Shown: piece after piece, positions 43,593 to 55,215 of the stretch
Numbering within the stretch: position 1 is the first letter of the stretch
Layout of the letters: each line of letters starts with the position of its first letter
NCBI RefSeq assembly: GCF_024679095.1
Contig: NC_066513.1
Location: 7,860,804-7,924,803, forward strand
DNA: 64,000 nucleotides
Direction: 5' to 3'
Source of the DNA: Eriocheir sinensis
Taxonomy: Eukaryota > Arthropoda > Malacostraca > Decapoda > Varunidae
Notes under the pieces: model-generated
Told to the model about the DNA's origin: nothing
Seen by the model: only the letters and a program-made list of their open reading frames with translations
Database searches by the model: none
Made by a program: the position numbers and the translations under genes

Positions 43593-44698
43593 CGCAAAAC
43601 AGACCTATACTTGGCTAAAAGAGGAAGAAGACTGGGCTTAACCTCAGGGAAATCCAAAACCTTTACATAGGGAGCTATCTCACGAATTGTGGCCGCTCTG
43701 TCAGTAGACTCAAGATGCGCTGGAACAGACTGAACAGAGGCAATGAGATGCGGAGGATCCTGGGAAAACAACCCGTCACAAATTTCAAAACTGCCAAGAT
43801 GGACACCATCCTTCAATTGTACAGGAGAACCTGTAGTATTTGTGACCAAGACATCAGTGATGTGGTCGTCACGCACAGTACACAGAGTACTTTCAAAGGC
43901 AAGCCGCTTAACTCGAGCAGTGTCAGGAAGAGACAGTACGGAACTGCCAACTGGGGCATCCTTCAATCGTACTGACAATCGTGCAGCACTAGTAGGGCCC
44001 ACATACTGATCTCCAATAAGAACAGCAGACACCTGGCATGGAGTGGAAACCGAACTTTTCGATTCCACAGTACCCGACGTGGATACTGCCGCAGGAGCAC
44101 ATACAGGTGTCGCTTGCTCAGACGACTGCGAAACAGCGTGCACAGCGTGAACAAAAGTGTCAGGGACTACATCCATTGGATGCACAACTCGACTGAGAAG
44201 AGGAGTGGGAGAATCCATTGCCTGAAGGAAAAATCCATTAACAGACAACTCTCTGCGCCTGGGATACAAATCAAGGGAGTTAGAAATTAATGAATTTAAA
44301 CCTAAAATGCCATCACACTCAAGTGCAAAGTCCTCAGTGACATAAAATGTGTATGAAAAAGAATTTGAATCATCTGAAAGGCAAATTTGCAAATTGATAA
44401 GACCATTTACTTTAAGAGGAATGCCTTGAACACTAGTGAGAGTTACATCTGAGGACTGGAGTGACAAGGGAGATTGAGCATTAAGCACTTGAAAAGCAGA
44501 AAAACTAAGTAAATTTACCATGGCACCTGTGTCAACTCCCAAAGAAATAGGCATGCCATTTACTGAAAATGAAAATGTTAATAATGATCCCGAGCATGCA
44601 GCAATGACTGATGGGACAGAATATGAGTTTAACTCGGAGCATGCGGAGAGGGGCGCTGAGGAAAATTTTGATTCTTTAGTCTCAAGATTGAGAAACAC
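43559..44698 (-). CDS. Ty3/gypsy protease region
   Basis: A 379-residue open frame. Protease core: SFSVNGMPISLGVDTGAMVN (active-site DTG in a DTGA context) and the later ECDGILGLNSLI flap/ILG motif. A long Ser/Thr/Val-rich spacer follows, ending in DFPEVKPSLLPLL just before the RT. The 3' end overlaps the RT frame by 34 bases, so a shift is needed to read on into the RT. Confidence 0.85.
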   Translation of the reverse strand: MFLNLETKESKFSSAPLSACSELNSYSVPSVIAACSGSLLTFSFSVNGMPISLGVDTGAMVNLLSFSAFQVLNAQSPLSLQSSDVTLTSVQGIPLKVNGLINLQICLSDDSNSFSYTFYVTEDFALECDGILGLNSLISNSLDLYPRRRELSVNGFFLQAMDSPTPLLSRVVHPMDVVPDTFVHAVHAVSQSSEQATPVCAPAAVSTSGTVESKSSVSTPCQVSAVLIGDQYVGPTSAARLSVRLKDAPVGSSVLSLPDTARVKRLAFESTLCTVRDDHITDVLVTNTTGSPVQLKDGVHLGSFEICDGLFSQDPPHLIASVQSVPAHLESTDRAATIREIAPYVKVLDFPEVKPSLLPLLAKYRSVLRCQVSRWVQTT

Positions 44699-45729
44699 TC
44701 ATCAGTCGTATGGTTACCATGCTCATGCACAACGCAATACTTCAAGGAACGAAGTCTGCGACTGTTGTGCTACTGGAGCAGGCTTAGAAGAAGTGACAGG
44801 CTGCTTGGTAGGGCTAGAAGCCGCAGAAACATCCTTAGGAGGAGAAGCAGTTGGAGCAGCTGTCTTGTAACCTTCACGAGCATCACGCTTCTTTTGAAAG
44901 CAGAATCGCGAGGTGTCCGTCCTTCGAGCAATACGAGCAGGTACGGAAGACCGTTTGAGCTGTGGCTGCTGCTGTGAAGCAGTAGGAAGGGATACTGGTG
45001 CCCTTGCCGAAACCGGAGCAACAGAAGCTGCAGAAGGAGGAGGAACTTTAGGGACTCAGTCAATTTTTGCTAAGTTTAGTGGAAAAATCATAAAATGAGT
45101 CAACAGGTTTTAGAGAGAGGACGCCATACGTCTCTCTGCAGGTGTAAGATATTGGACATAAAATAAAACCTCCAAGACTGTTCTCAGTTTATCTAAGGGG
45201 ACAGCACCATTTACAGCCCATTTATCTTTGAGTGCCGTGATAGCATCATCAGCTATTTCAGAGGCACGGGCCTGACCTCTAAGGTGGCCCACAGAACCTA
45301 ACTGAGTAGTGAGGGACTCAGCCAAACGAAATGGGAACTGCAATGAATCATCACGCTGACAGGCTCCAAAAATGTTGAGAAAATGGAGCTTGAACTTGTC
45401 ATAGTCATAGTTCAAAAGATCTGGACGAAAGTGAGAAGCCAGCATGAGATCAGAGGCAAGACTGTTAGGAGTCAACTGAGAGCGTACAAAGGATATTTTG
45501 TCAGCATTAGTAGTTACATTAGAGTTGCGCATGGCATCTTCAGCTTGTTGGATAAAGAGGATGCTGAATACATAGGGTCCTCGCCAGAGAAACGGCGGAG
45601 ACCTGGATCCTGATGAAGTAATTTAATGCAAGGAGAGACAGAAGTAGTAGTAGACATTGTGTTAGTAGAAGTAGTAGTAGTCATTGTGTTAGTAGAAGAG
45701 GTAGGAACAGAAGTATCAGTGACAGGCAT
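44699..45729 (-). pseudogene. Ty3/gypsy gag
   Basis: Start MPVTDTSVPTSS at 45729 with a Thr/Ser-rich leader and DPGLRRFSGEDP. After a shift near 45565 the frame continues MRNSNVTTNADKISFVRSQL, DYDKFKLHFLNIFGA and LTPAERRMA (45532-45110). A CCHC knuckle (CSYCSKDGHL, with the last Cys in a shifted frame) lies near 44910. Gag would form the particle and bind RNA. At least three frameshifts disable it. Confidence 0.8.
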
Positions 45730-46939
45730 GGTGAAAAAATTAGCTGGAAAATAGAGGTTATTAGATCTTAATAGCATAGAAAACACAGAAGAGTTAATAC
45801 ATAATAAGACATATAATAATAATAGTTAATGGCAGAAAAAAATATTGATAAGGGTTACATCAATGCCATATAATCATAAATCATCAAATAAGGGAAGAAA
45901 AAAAAATATATAGATGAACACCACTTTCAAAAAGAAAGATAATGTGGACTCACTGAAAGAAAATAATAATGCTAACAGCACAAGCAGTCACTAGTGAGTC
46001 AAGTGTTCACACAATGAAATCAATACTGGTTGTATAATGTTTGTAAAATATAAATGTTTTTTCTTCTTTGCCATAAATTTACTTGAGTTACCCCTGAAAT
46101 TTTCTGGCAGCAAGGGAACAAGAAAACGGGATTCTTCACCAAAAAGTACACAAATCACTTACGGAAGGAAAATGTACACTGGTGGACAAGAATGTGTGTG
46201 TAATTGTGACAAAAGAATAAATATCACTGCTGTATACAATAAACTGTGTTAAATGTGCACAAAAAAATTAATGGGACGGAATACAGAAATGGCGCGAAGC
46301 AGCTCAGCTGTAGCCAATCACATACGCAGGAGGCCGTGACGTCACGGAAGAGACGCTGCCTTTGAGCCAATCACAGCGCACAAAACACGGCAGCCAATGA
46401 CAGAGGCAGTAAGCAATGACGTCATCACACAAGGCACAGCGCGGCGGCCATCTTAACCGTTCAAAATTATAAACAGGCACATGCACAAAATAATAAACAC
46501 AGGGAAAGCACTTGAGAACTCAACTGTCGCGTGGAGCAGGAGAAAGCAGGAGCAGGGTAGCAGTGTAGCAGGGTAGAGCGAGGCTCGAGGAAACTGCAAG
46601 GCGGTAGCGGACACACGTGGAGCAGAGGGAGAAGCAGGGTCCCACGAAGGCTGGAAAATCTTGCACGCCAAAATATCAACCACAGCCACAGGCAGCACAC
46701 AAGCAGGAAGGGTCCTAAGCACAGGATACAATGAGAACCCGATACTATTCTGCTAGACAGCAAAGTGCAAACCAAACACAGGCAGGGCCGGTCCAGGCTG
46801 GGCGGCGGCAGCAAGTATGGCGACACGCGGTGTGGGCAGCAGGGCGCTCAGGTGGCGGCCCCACACAAAGTCTTCTTTTTAAGTCCACTGGGGCAGGAAC
46901 AAGCTCCTCAAAGGTCCACAGTTTACCGCTGCCACCAGG
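45730..46939 (-). other. Ty3/gypsy 5' leader and primer-binding region
   Basis: About 1.2 kb between the 5' LTR and gag. Immediately inside the LTR the minus strand reads cctggtggcagcggtaaac; tggtggcagcgg is a plausible tRNA-primer site but the tRNA cannot be named. No conserved ORF was seen in the rest. Confidence 0.6.
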
Positions 46940-47220
46940 TGTTGTGGTTGCTGGACAAGATAAACGCTGGCCAAGGGATGTAGACTGTATTAGGCAGGGA
47001 ATACAGCAGCCAGACGTCAGTGGGTGTGTGGCCAGCAAGAGGCGAGAGCGGTCTGCCACATGACGAGATTATTACAAATATGGCGGCGAACTTAGCCGAT
47101 GGTTCTTACAATATTATTGAACATAAAGATATTCTTAATAATTATATGATGTTTAACTAACTTAATTATATAAATAATAATAATAATAATATTACTTAAT
47201 CTAATACTTAGCCTAGAACA
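46940..47220 (-). repeat. Ty3/gypsy LTR (5' LTR of a minus-strand element)
   Basis: 281 bp, TG...CA, pair of 40572-40855. It is followed by AGGC and then the CR1 sequence (agctccagaatccccccac) that would be continuous with 40571 without the gypsy element. Confidence 0.92.
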
Positions 47221-50200
47221 AGGCAGCTCCAGAATCCCCCCACTACTCACGATGGGCGAGGTGTAGTTTCAGGGGTTACAGGTAGAGGCTTGATCCTCGT
47301 TTACCTTCGGTACGGGCGTACGCTCCAGTACCCTGTCTCCTTACACCTCACTGCCACCTGTCATCCTCGTCCATGTAGTTATCCAGTCTACTCTTAAAAC
47401 AAACTATCGTCCCTGCACTAACCATGTGATTGCTGAGCCTATTACTAAACCAATGCTTGCCTATATCTCTCCTAAATCTATATTTTTCTAATTTAAATCC
47501 ATTACTGCGTGTTCTATCCTGCTGGCTAATTCTCATTACTTTACTTATATCGCCTTTGTTGAAACCCTTGACCCATTTGAATACTTCTATCAGATCTCCC
47601 CGCACTCTTCGTCTTTCTAGTGAATGAAAGTTTAGATGTTTCAGCCTATTTTGATATGGAAGGTTCTTCAGCCCCTGAATCATCTTGGTCATCCTCCTCT
47701 GAACTGATTCTAGCAAGTTGATGTCGATTCTGTAGCGTGGGCACCAAAACTGGACAGCATAATCTAAGTGTGGCCGAACTAACGCTAAATAGAGTCTGAG
47801 GATGACCTCTGCACTCCTGTTGGTTACCGTCCTGTTAATAAAGCCTAATACCCTGTTAGCCCTATTCCTCGCACTAATACATTGCTTCCTTAGTTTTAGG
47901 TCAGAGTTCACTAACACTCCCAAATCTCTTTCACACTCTGATCTGCCAATCGCTGTGGAGTCTAAATTATACCCGTGTAATGGGTTGCGTGTTCCTACAC
48001 TAAGTATGCTACACTTGGTGATGTTAAAATTCATCTGCCATTTCTCTGACCAAGCTGACAGTTTATTGAGATCCTCCTGTAGTGCTCTAGCATCCTCCCC
48101 TGTCCTAATACTGCGTCCTATTTTGGTGTCATCTGCAAATTTACCTATGTCACTACTCACTAGTTATCCCATTGTCTATGCCATTGATGTAGATAATGAA
48201 TAAAAGCGGGCCTAAAACTGAACCTTGAGGAACCCCACTGGTAACATTACCCCATTGCTGTCGCTAATCCACGCCTTAATCCAATCAAATACCTTCCCTC
48301 TTATCCCATGAGCCCTGACTTTATTCAACAGTCTCTGGTGAGGTACCTTATCGAAGGCCTTACTAAAATCAAGATAAACTACATCATAGCTCTCATCATT
48401 GTCAGCTGCCTCGTATACTCTATTGTCAAAGGATAAAAGATTAGTGAGGCACGACTTACCTTTAATAAACCCATGCTGTTAGTCGTGAATTAAATTATGT
48501 CTGTCAATATGGTCCCTAATACTATCAGCTATTATTGACTCAATAATTTTACCTATAACTGACGTCAAACTAATCGGCCTATAGTTTTCCATAGAAGATT
48601 TGTCACCCTTCTTAAATATTGGAATAACGTGTGCCTGCCTCCATGAAACAGGCACCACCCCTGTGTCTAGTGACTTCCTAAATACTTCTGTTAACTGCCC
48701 ACTTATTTCAGTTTCACATTCCTTTATTACCCTGGGGGAAAGTTCATCTTGCCCTGGCGCCTTGGTGACTTTAAGTCTTTCTATCTATCTAATCACGAGC
48801 TTCCTACTCATGTTGATGTCGGTTAATCCTTCTACCTCTTCTCCAAGGTAGATCTGTTCTCCCTGGGGTATATCATCTAATCTTTCTTTGATAAATACAG
48901 TTAAGAAATATCTGTTTAACGCCTCGCTCATTTCCTCATCTCTATCAATCGGTGCTTCTCCTGACTTAAGTGGCCCTATCCTATCCCTGACCTTGGGCTT
49001 ATAAAACTGAAAGAAGCCCTTTGGATTGTTTTTTGCTTCCCTGGCAATTCTAATCTCATAATTACGTTTTGCCATACGCGTGTTCTTTTTTACTGTTCTA
49101 GCTAAATCGTTGTAACTATCCCTTAGGTGAGTTTCCCCCCTTTTGATTCTAACATATAAGAACATGAGAACGCAGGAGTCTACAAGAGGCCGGTAGGCCT
49201 GTACTAGGCAGCTTCTCTTTTCCTTCTTATTTCAGTTTTTAGCCTGTCTGTCATCCATCGCGGGTAATTACCTGTTGACCTGACTTCCCTGTGAGGTATA
49301 AACTGTTTCTGTCCTAGTTTAATTCCCCTGACCAGACTATTGTACTCACCCTCCAAGCTACTGACCTGACTAGTGACATCATCAGAAATTAACGACCCTC
49401 CCTGCTCTGGGTCCTGACCTACCTTTGTTCTTACTCCCCTAAGCCTTTGCAGCTGCTTTTTTTAATCCTTCGTAGTCCGCCTTCCTGAAGTCAGGTATTA
49501 ATGTGTTGTTACTGCTGACTCTATCCTCCCATTTGATAATAAATCTAATTTCCTTATGATCACTGTTACCTAATGAATCCCCAACCTCAATGTTGCTTAT
49601 TATGCCCTCTCTATTAGTTAACAACAAATCCAAAATATTTTTTTCCCTTGTTGGTGTTCTAATTAACTGCTTAAGGAAACTATCCTGTATCACATCTAAC
49701 AAATCCTGTGCCTCTTGGTCTCCGGATAAAGTATCCCACTCTATGTTCCTATAATTGAAATCCCCAATTACACACACTTTTCTATATCTTGACACCCTAC
49801 TAATTTCTTGTAAAAGGGGTTGGCTACTGTCCCTGGTAAGGTTGGGGGGTCTGTAAAGTACTCTGATGACAAGCTTCTCCTTCCTACCTATTGTTTCTAT
49901 CCAAAGGGATTCTGTATTGCTATCTACCTTGATTGAGTTGTTAATGACACACTTAAGATTGTCCCTGACGAAGAGTGCGACCCCACCCCCCTTCCTGCCT
50001 ATTCGATCTTGGTGGAGTAACTTATACCCTTCAATCTATAATTCTGGGAGAAAGTGTCTGTCTGCAGTGTTTATCCATGACTCTGTGATCGCTATCATAT
50101 CAAATTTCTCTACGCACGCCTTTCCCCTCAATAAATCTATCTTATTCCTAATACTTCTACTGTTTGTATAGTACACATTTAGACCTACCCCTTGCCTTAC

Positions 50201-50640
50201 CCTGCAGCCGCTATTATTATTATTACTACATTTAGTGCTCCCACTTGGTATTGCCATCTTAGGCCCCTTCATACTTACCCTAAAAAACCCTGCAGCGCCC
50301 ACAATCCATGTTCAAGGGCATTAGACAAGATCTGTACCCCCTCCCATGAAAGGTGAACCCCGTCCCCCTGGTATAGGTGGTTCTTGCCAAAGAAACGGTC
50401 CCAGGTGTCGACAAATGTCCATCCATTGGCTTTGCAATAATCTGCCAACCTGCAGTGTAATGCAATAGCCCTGGACCGCCAAATGCCTCCAACCCGCCGC
50501 CTTGGCACACCACAGGAACCCCGCCCTTTGACGTAACTCTTCTAAGAGCCTCACTGTAGCGACTCGACGAACGAGGACTTGAAACGCTCAAATGCCTTGT
50601 TATGGGAAATTGTATCCCGCACTTTATACGCCTTCTCATC
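47221..50640 (-). pseudogene. CR1-type LINE (subfamily B) with esterase, endonuclease and RT
   Basis: Minus order: SGNH-esterase end (GGVPVVC, YCKANGWTFVDTWDRFFG, GDGVHLSWEG with the Asp-x-x-His pair; 50560-50280), endonuclease (VYYTNSRSIRNKIDLL, MIAITESWINT, VIGDFNYRNIEWD, LGNSDHKEIRF; 50250-49439), linker (KKNTRMAKRNYEIRI, 49165-48785), RT (48780-48170, with a deletion near 48250) and RT end/C-terminus in one open 270-aa frame (GKFADDTKIGRSI ... SVQRRMTKMIQG; 48160-47348). Esterase-bearing ORFs are known in CR1 elements. Frameshifts and a small CR1 insert at about 49155 break it. The 5' boundary near 50640 is not exact. Confidence 0.85.
49155..49212 (-). mobile_element. Very short CR1 (subfamily A) 3' end insertion
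   Basis: The plus strand has ataagaacatgagaacgcagg, then agaggccggtaggcctg and ggcagct, the last 57 bases of CR1 subfamily A, inside the linker of the subfamily B copy. Sequence on both sides matches the host CR1. Confidence 0.75.
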
Positions 50641-50644
50641 ATGA

Positions 50645-51213
50645 GTCCTCAACCACGTATTCTGAAATTCTGAGCCAATCACATACCTCCTTCTCCTCTT
50701 CCCCCTCTCATCTCCAAGCTTTCACCTCCTCCCACCCTCATGCCTCTTCCTCCTTCCCGCTCCTTCCTGCCGCCTCCTCCTGCCCTATCGCTTCAGAGCC
50801 TGTACTCGCCTCCGCCCTCCATACTCCTTCCATCTCCCTTCCTACCCCATCCACCTCCCTCCCTACCCCATCCACCTCCCTTCCTATCTGCTCACAAGTA
50901 GACTTCAACACTCCCCCTTCCCTCTTCTGCTCCCTACCCTCTCCGTTCCTTCATCCTCCAACACCTCTCCTAGCCTCACCCCCACCACTCCATCTTCCCC
51001 TTCCACCTTCAGCACGACCTCCACCTCCTCCTCCACTTCTTATACCTCATCGAACGCCTCCTTCCACACCTCATCATCCACACTTCCCCAACCACCTACT
51101 ACTTTCGCTGCCACCAATTCCAAACCCACCCGCGCTCACGCTCCCTCTTGTACCTCACGCCCTTTCATAGAAACTCACAAAACCATTCTCCCAGGTGTCA
51201 TTTGTACGAACCA
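50645..51213 (+). pseudogene. Ser/Pro/Thr-rich segment, possibly CR1 ORF linker
   Basis: A C-rich plus-strand open stretch (to 51170) encodes a low-complexity Ser/Pro protein with a short repeat (SLPTPSTSLPTPST). It precedes the Harbinger element and the esterase on the same strand. It may be the linker between the zinc-binding start at 40389 and the esterase at 52103. Low complexity makes this uncertain. Confidence 0.4.
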
Positions 51214-51705
51214 AGGCCGATTCACACTTCACCAGCACGTTTACGGCGCGTGACCGTGCCTTAACGGGGCCGTAACTGACCGGCACCAACATGTGTATTC
51301 ACACTACACCAACACGTAAATGACCCGGACCTGCACGGGACCGTCATGGGCCGGCAACACCGTGCTCACACCGTCTCTTTCTCAGCAGTACGATCCTGTC
51401 CTTCAGCCCGGACATTTCTCAGCTATGCTAACCATGTTTGAGAATATTTGTGACAATGACTTGGCAGTGATAGCACTTCTTATGGAAGAAGGGGAAAATG
51501 AAAATCTCCAAAAGAAAAACAAAAGACTTTGGGTACATAAATCAAAACAAAAAAAGGATAATATATGCAACACTGTACAAAGAACTGATGGACGACGAAC
51601 AAAAGTTCCATCAGTATTTCAGGCTGTCCAGACATCAGTTTCAAGAGTTGCTAAATCTACATGATGACACTATCACTAAAAGAAACACATAATTTAGGGA
51701 GGCAA

Positions 51706-51782
<77 letters not shown>

Positions 51783-52083
51783 ATGAATGAGGTGCTACGC
51801 TCCCCGAGGCTACGCCTGTCTGCTGTGCAGGTGCAGGTCGATGACGGAAGCGTGTTCACACTATCCAACACTGACCGACTACGGACCGTTCCGTACCGGC
51901 ACGGACCTGCAAAATATTCTCGCCGACAATCCCAACCGGCAAGTGCTGGTGACGGTCCGCGCCGGAGACGTGCCGGTCCGTAGCAGTGTGAACACAACAA
52001 TGGGTTTCCCATTGAAGAATATTTTGTCGGTCCGGAACGGTACGTTCCGTGCCGGTCACTTTACGTATAGTGTGAATCAGCCT
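51214..52083 (+). mobile_element. Harbinger-derived element with a transposase N-terminal remnant
   Basis: Ends match as inverted repeats (aggccgattcacact on the left; aggctgattcacact reversed on the right), and subterminal ccggcac/gtgccgg words are dense. The plus strand at 51420-51692 reads MEEGENENLQKKNKR and, in a second frame, YKELMDDEQKFHQYFRLSRHQFQELL and DTITKRNT, matching the N-terminal region of HARBI1-type nucleases. The rest of the nuclease is missing. A (GA)n tract fills 51714-51781. A perfect 3-bp duplication was not found (CCA/CCG). Confidence 0.65.
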
Positions 52084-52102
52084 CCGGACGTTATTTCCTG
52101 GC

Positions 52103-52645
52103 ATGGACAAACTGACTGCTAGGGTCAACCTAGTAGGCGACAGTCTGATGAGGGACCAAATTTGGGAGTTTTGCAGCCGTAAAACAGCGACTCGGAGGCG
52201 ATACTGTATGCCAAGAGTCAAACTGGACGATAATGAATCAGCTGTCAATGCTGTTTCAGTAAGCGCGAAGAAAGACGCAGTGTATCTGATCCATGCGGGA
52301 ACTAACGACGTTCAGTCAACTCGATCTCAGGACCTGCTGTCAAAATACCGTCAACTCATTCGGAAATACAGGACAAAGTCCCCTCACATCATCGTCTCTG
52401 GGATTGTACCGAGAGTCAATGCATTCGCCGGATTTAACAGTAAAGCGAACGGCGTCAACAAAAGTCTACAACAGTTATGTAACGATGAAGGCGTAGCGTT
52501 CACAAACGCCTGGCAGCACTTCAATGAGCGCTCATACCTATTTCACGATGATGGCCTCCACCTGAACGAGGATGGTGAGGATGGTTCGGCGCGGCTGGGA
52601 AGGCTCCTGAACAAGGCAGTTGAAAACTTTTCGAAAAGCTATTAA
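52103..52645 (+). CDS. SGNH-type esterase domain of a CR1-like LINE
   Basis: A 180-residue open frame. Block I is VNLVGDSLMRDQ (nucleophile Ser in GDS), block III is HAGTNDV (GxND), and block V is HDDGLHLNEDG (catalytic Asp and His). These are the marks of SGNH hydrolases. CR1-like ORF1 proteins with an esterase are described; the role in retrotransposition is not settled. The start shown is the first ATG in frame after the Harbinger insertion; the true start may lie upstream. It is followed by endonuclease and RT on the same strand. Confidence 0.82.
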   Translation: MDKLTARVNLVGDSLMRDQIWEFCSRKTATRRRYCMPRVKLDDNESAVNAVSVSAKKDAVYLIHAGTNDVQSTRSQDLLSKYRQLIRKYRTKSPHIIVSGIVPRVNAFAGFNSKANGVNKSLQQLCNDEGVAFTNAWQHFNERSYLFHDDGLHLNEDGEDGSARLGRLLNKAVENFSKSY

Positions 52646-54267
52646 AAAAAAACTGCAGGCCAGGGCGGGGCAAAGGTAGTCCTTGATCAACCAACCCGTG
52701 GCGTCGGTGCGGCTTATAAGAAACTATGTAACCAACGACGCCCCCGACAAGCGAACTGACATCACTAGTCGCAGTCAAAACAGTAGTCACATTTCTGTTT
52801 TGTACACAAATGCACGAAGTTTAGTACCCAAAAAGGACGAAATTGGGGCGTATATTGCAACAAAGAAACCAGATGTGGTAGCCATCACATAGACTTGGGC
52901 TAATTCTGCACATCTGATATCAGAATTGTCATTCCCTGGGTATGAAAACTTCCACAAAAATAGAAAGCACAAGAAAGGAAGAGGAGTAATTTGTTACGTA
53001 AAAAGTACGCTCCCTGCCATAAAAATAGACAAACAGGACGCACAAAAATACGATTCTGTCTATGTGGATATAACCGCAAATAAAAGAAACTAACACTTGC
53101 AACCGTATACAGGCCTCCAAAACAACAGGCAGCCGACGACACTGCCCTATACGAAGAGATTCACTCTCTAACACAAAGAAAGTAAGCATTAATAATTGGG
53201 GACTTAAATTGCCCAAACACTGACTGGTGACTGTATATCAAGAGGGTAACAGGCTTATAAAAGTGGTGGAGGATTCGTTCTTCACTCAAGTTGTAACTCA
53301 ACCGACAAGAGAAAACAATCTGCTGGATCTGGTATTAGTAACCGACCCCGACCTCATTCGCGATTGTGAAGTTGGTGAGAAAATTAATGGTCGGGATCAC
53401 CACTTAATCCGTTTTAATATCAAAATAACTTCATAAGTCGCAAACTCGTAAATAATCCGTCAATGATACCAGACTACAAAAAAGCAAACTTCAACTTATC
53501 CCGTGAGCTGCTTCTCGCTGCGAACTGGGACCAATTTAACCTCACCGACAATACAATCGAAAACGCGTGGAACGCCTTCAAAGATAAGCTGTTGGGGGTA
53601 GAGAAGGCTACAGTGCCTATAAAATCCAGGCGTGTAAATGGTACCGTAGATCCACCGTGGATGACCAGAGAAATAAAAAGGGCAGCAAACTTAAAAAAAG
53701 GCCGAAGACCGTACTCAGTACCACACCAGCCTCAGAGCTTGTCGTACCCTTATTCGGAGTAGTAAACGCATCTATGAAAAACAAATAGGGCGCGACATCA
53801 AAACCAACTCCAAAAAATTCTTCACATACATCAGATCGAAAAAGAAAGTGAAATCCAGTATTGGTCCCCTGACAGACGAGACCGGATCTGTAACTCAGGA
53901 TAGTAAACAGATGGCCAGAATCCTCAACGGTAACTTCGCATCCGTATTCACAGTCAAGGACATCGAAACCATTCCCGGGGCCTTGACACTCCGAGCGGGA
54001 TCACGCCCCAGGAAATTGACTCAATATGCGACCAAGAAGTGAAAAAGTACTTGAACAAACTCGACACGAACAAGTCAACGGGACCCGACAACTTGTCCCT
54101 GCGTTTATTAAAAGTCTAAATAGCAAATACTTCAGCCACTCACTAACATATTAAACCAGTCAGTTTAACTGAATAAGGTCCCAGAAGACTGGAAGATAGC
54201 GAATGTAACACCGATTTATAAAAAAAAGGGGACAAAAGCGTTGCATTAAATTACAGGTCCCTTATGT
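52646..54267 (+). pseudogene. CR1-like LINE (type D) endonuclease and linker
   Basis: Reads VLYTNARSLVPKKDEIGAY and KPDVVAIT (52780-52892), LSFPGYENFHKNRK, RGVICYVKS, IIGDLNCPNTDW (about 53195), LLDLVLVTDPDLI and INGRDHHLIRF (53320-53430), then linker PDYKKANFNLSRELL and PPWMTREIKRAANLKK (53463-53700), and RT start NKSTGPDNLSLR and WKIANVTPIYKK (54060-54230). In the endonuclease SDH is replaced by RDH and frames shift several times, so it is inactive. Confidence 0.8.
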
Positions 54268-55215
54268 TTGACATCATTGTCAGGAAAAATACTCGAGAAG
54301 ATTATCAGAGACAAACTTGTCAAGTTTTTAGAAGACAATAATATAATCTCCGACACCCAGCATGGCTTCAGAAACAAGCGCTCCTGCTTAACGAATTTAT
54401 TGGATGTCTTCCAAGGTATATATAAGAACTGGGATGACCACATCCCCATTGATGTTATATACCTGGACTTTCAGAAAGCCTTCGACAAGGTACTGCACGA
54501 GCGACTCCTTAAGAAACTGCACTCGGCGGGCATTGGAGCCAATTTGATTGAGTGGACAAGAGATTGGCTCACCGACAGAAAACAGCGAGTGCTCCTCAAC
54601 GGACAGCCTTCCGATTGGCTTCCAGTCACTCGTGGAGTGCCTCAAGGGTCGGTGCTGGGACCCATTCTCTTTATCATATATATCAACGACCTTGACTCAG
54701 GACTGAAATCCACAATATCGAAATTTGCTGATGACACCAAGGTGGGTGGAAAGGCCCTCACAGAGACCGACCTCGAAATCATCCAGAAAGACCTCAATCA
54801 CATTATCGAATGGTCGGAAAAATGGCAAATGTCCTTTAATGTTGACAAATACAAAGGCATGCACATAGGGTCCAGAAATAGTAACCACACATACATCATG
54901 AATGGGAAACCTCTGCAGGCGATGCATCAAGAAAAGGATCTTGGGGTCACTATCAGCAGTGACCTGAAACACGCGAATCACTGTAAAAAAGTATATAACA
55001 AAGCCAACACTATGCTCGGGTTCATAGCGAGGAACTTCAAGTATAAAACACCAGATGTGATGCTATCTCTGTATGATTCCATGGTAAGACCACATCTCGA
55101 GTACAGTTCGGTACAGTTCTGGTCTCCTAATTACAGAAAATACATTGATTTACTGGAAAGGATTCAACGGTGCGCCACGAATATGATTCCAATCTTAAGG
55201 GCTAAACCGTACTAG
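54268..55215 (+). CDS. CR1-like LINE (type D) reverse transcriptase core
   Basis: A 315-residue open frame covering most of the RT palm: DTQHGFRNKRSCLTNLL, YLDFQKAFDKVLHERLL (motif A Asp), RGVPQGSVLGPILFIIYI, SKFADDTKVGG (catalytic ADD intact), and thumb MVRPHLEYSSVQFWSPN. It ends at a stop after ILRAKPY. The start is only the first ATG in the frame; the natural protein continues from the endonuclease. Confidence 0.85.
   Translation: MTSLSGKILEKIIRDKLVKFLEDNNIISDTQHGFRNKRSCLTNLLDVFQGIYKNWDDHIPIDVIYLDFQKAFDKVLHERLLKKLHSAGIGANLIEWTRDWLTDRKQRVLLNGQPSDWLPVTRGVPQGSVLGPILFIIYINDLDSGLKSTISKFADDTKVGGKALTETDLEIIQKDLNHIIEWSEKWQMSFNVDKYKGMHIGSRNSNHTYIMNGKPLQAMHQEKDLGVTISSDLKHANHCKKVYNKANTMLGFIARNFKYKTPDVMLSLYDSMVRPHLEYSSVQFWSPNYRKYIDLLERIQRCATNMIPILRAKPY

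Noticed and set aside
46731..47063. Open frames on both strands across the gypsy LTR and leader
   Set aside because: They run through the LTR boundary and primer-binding region and match no protein motif.
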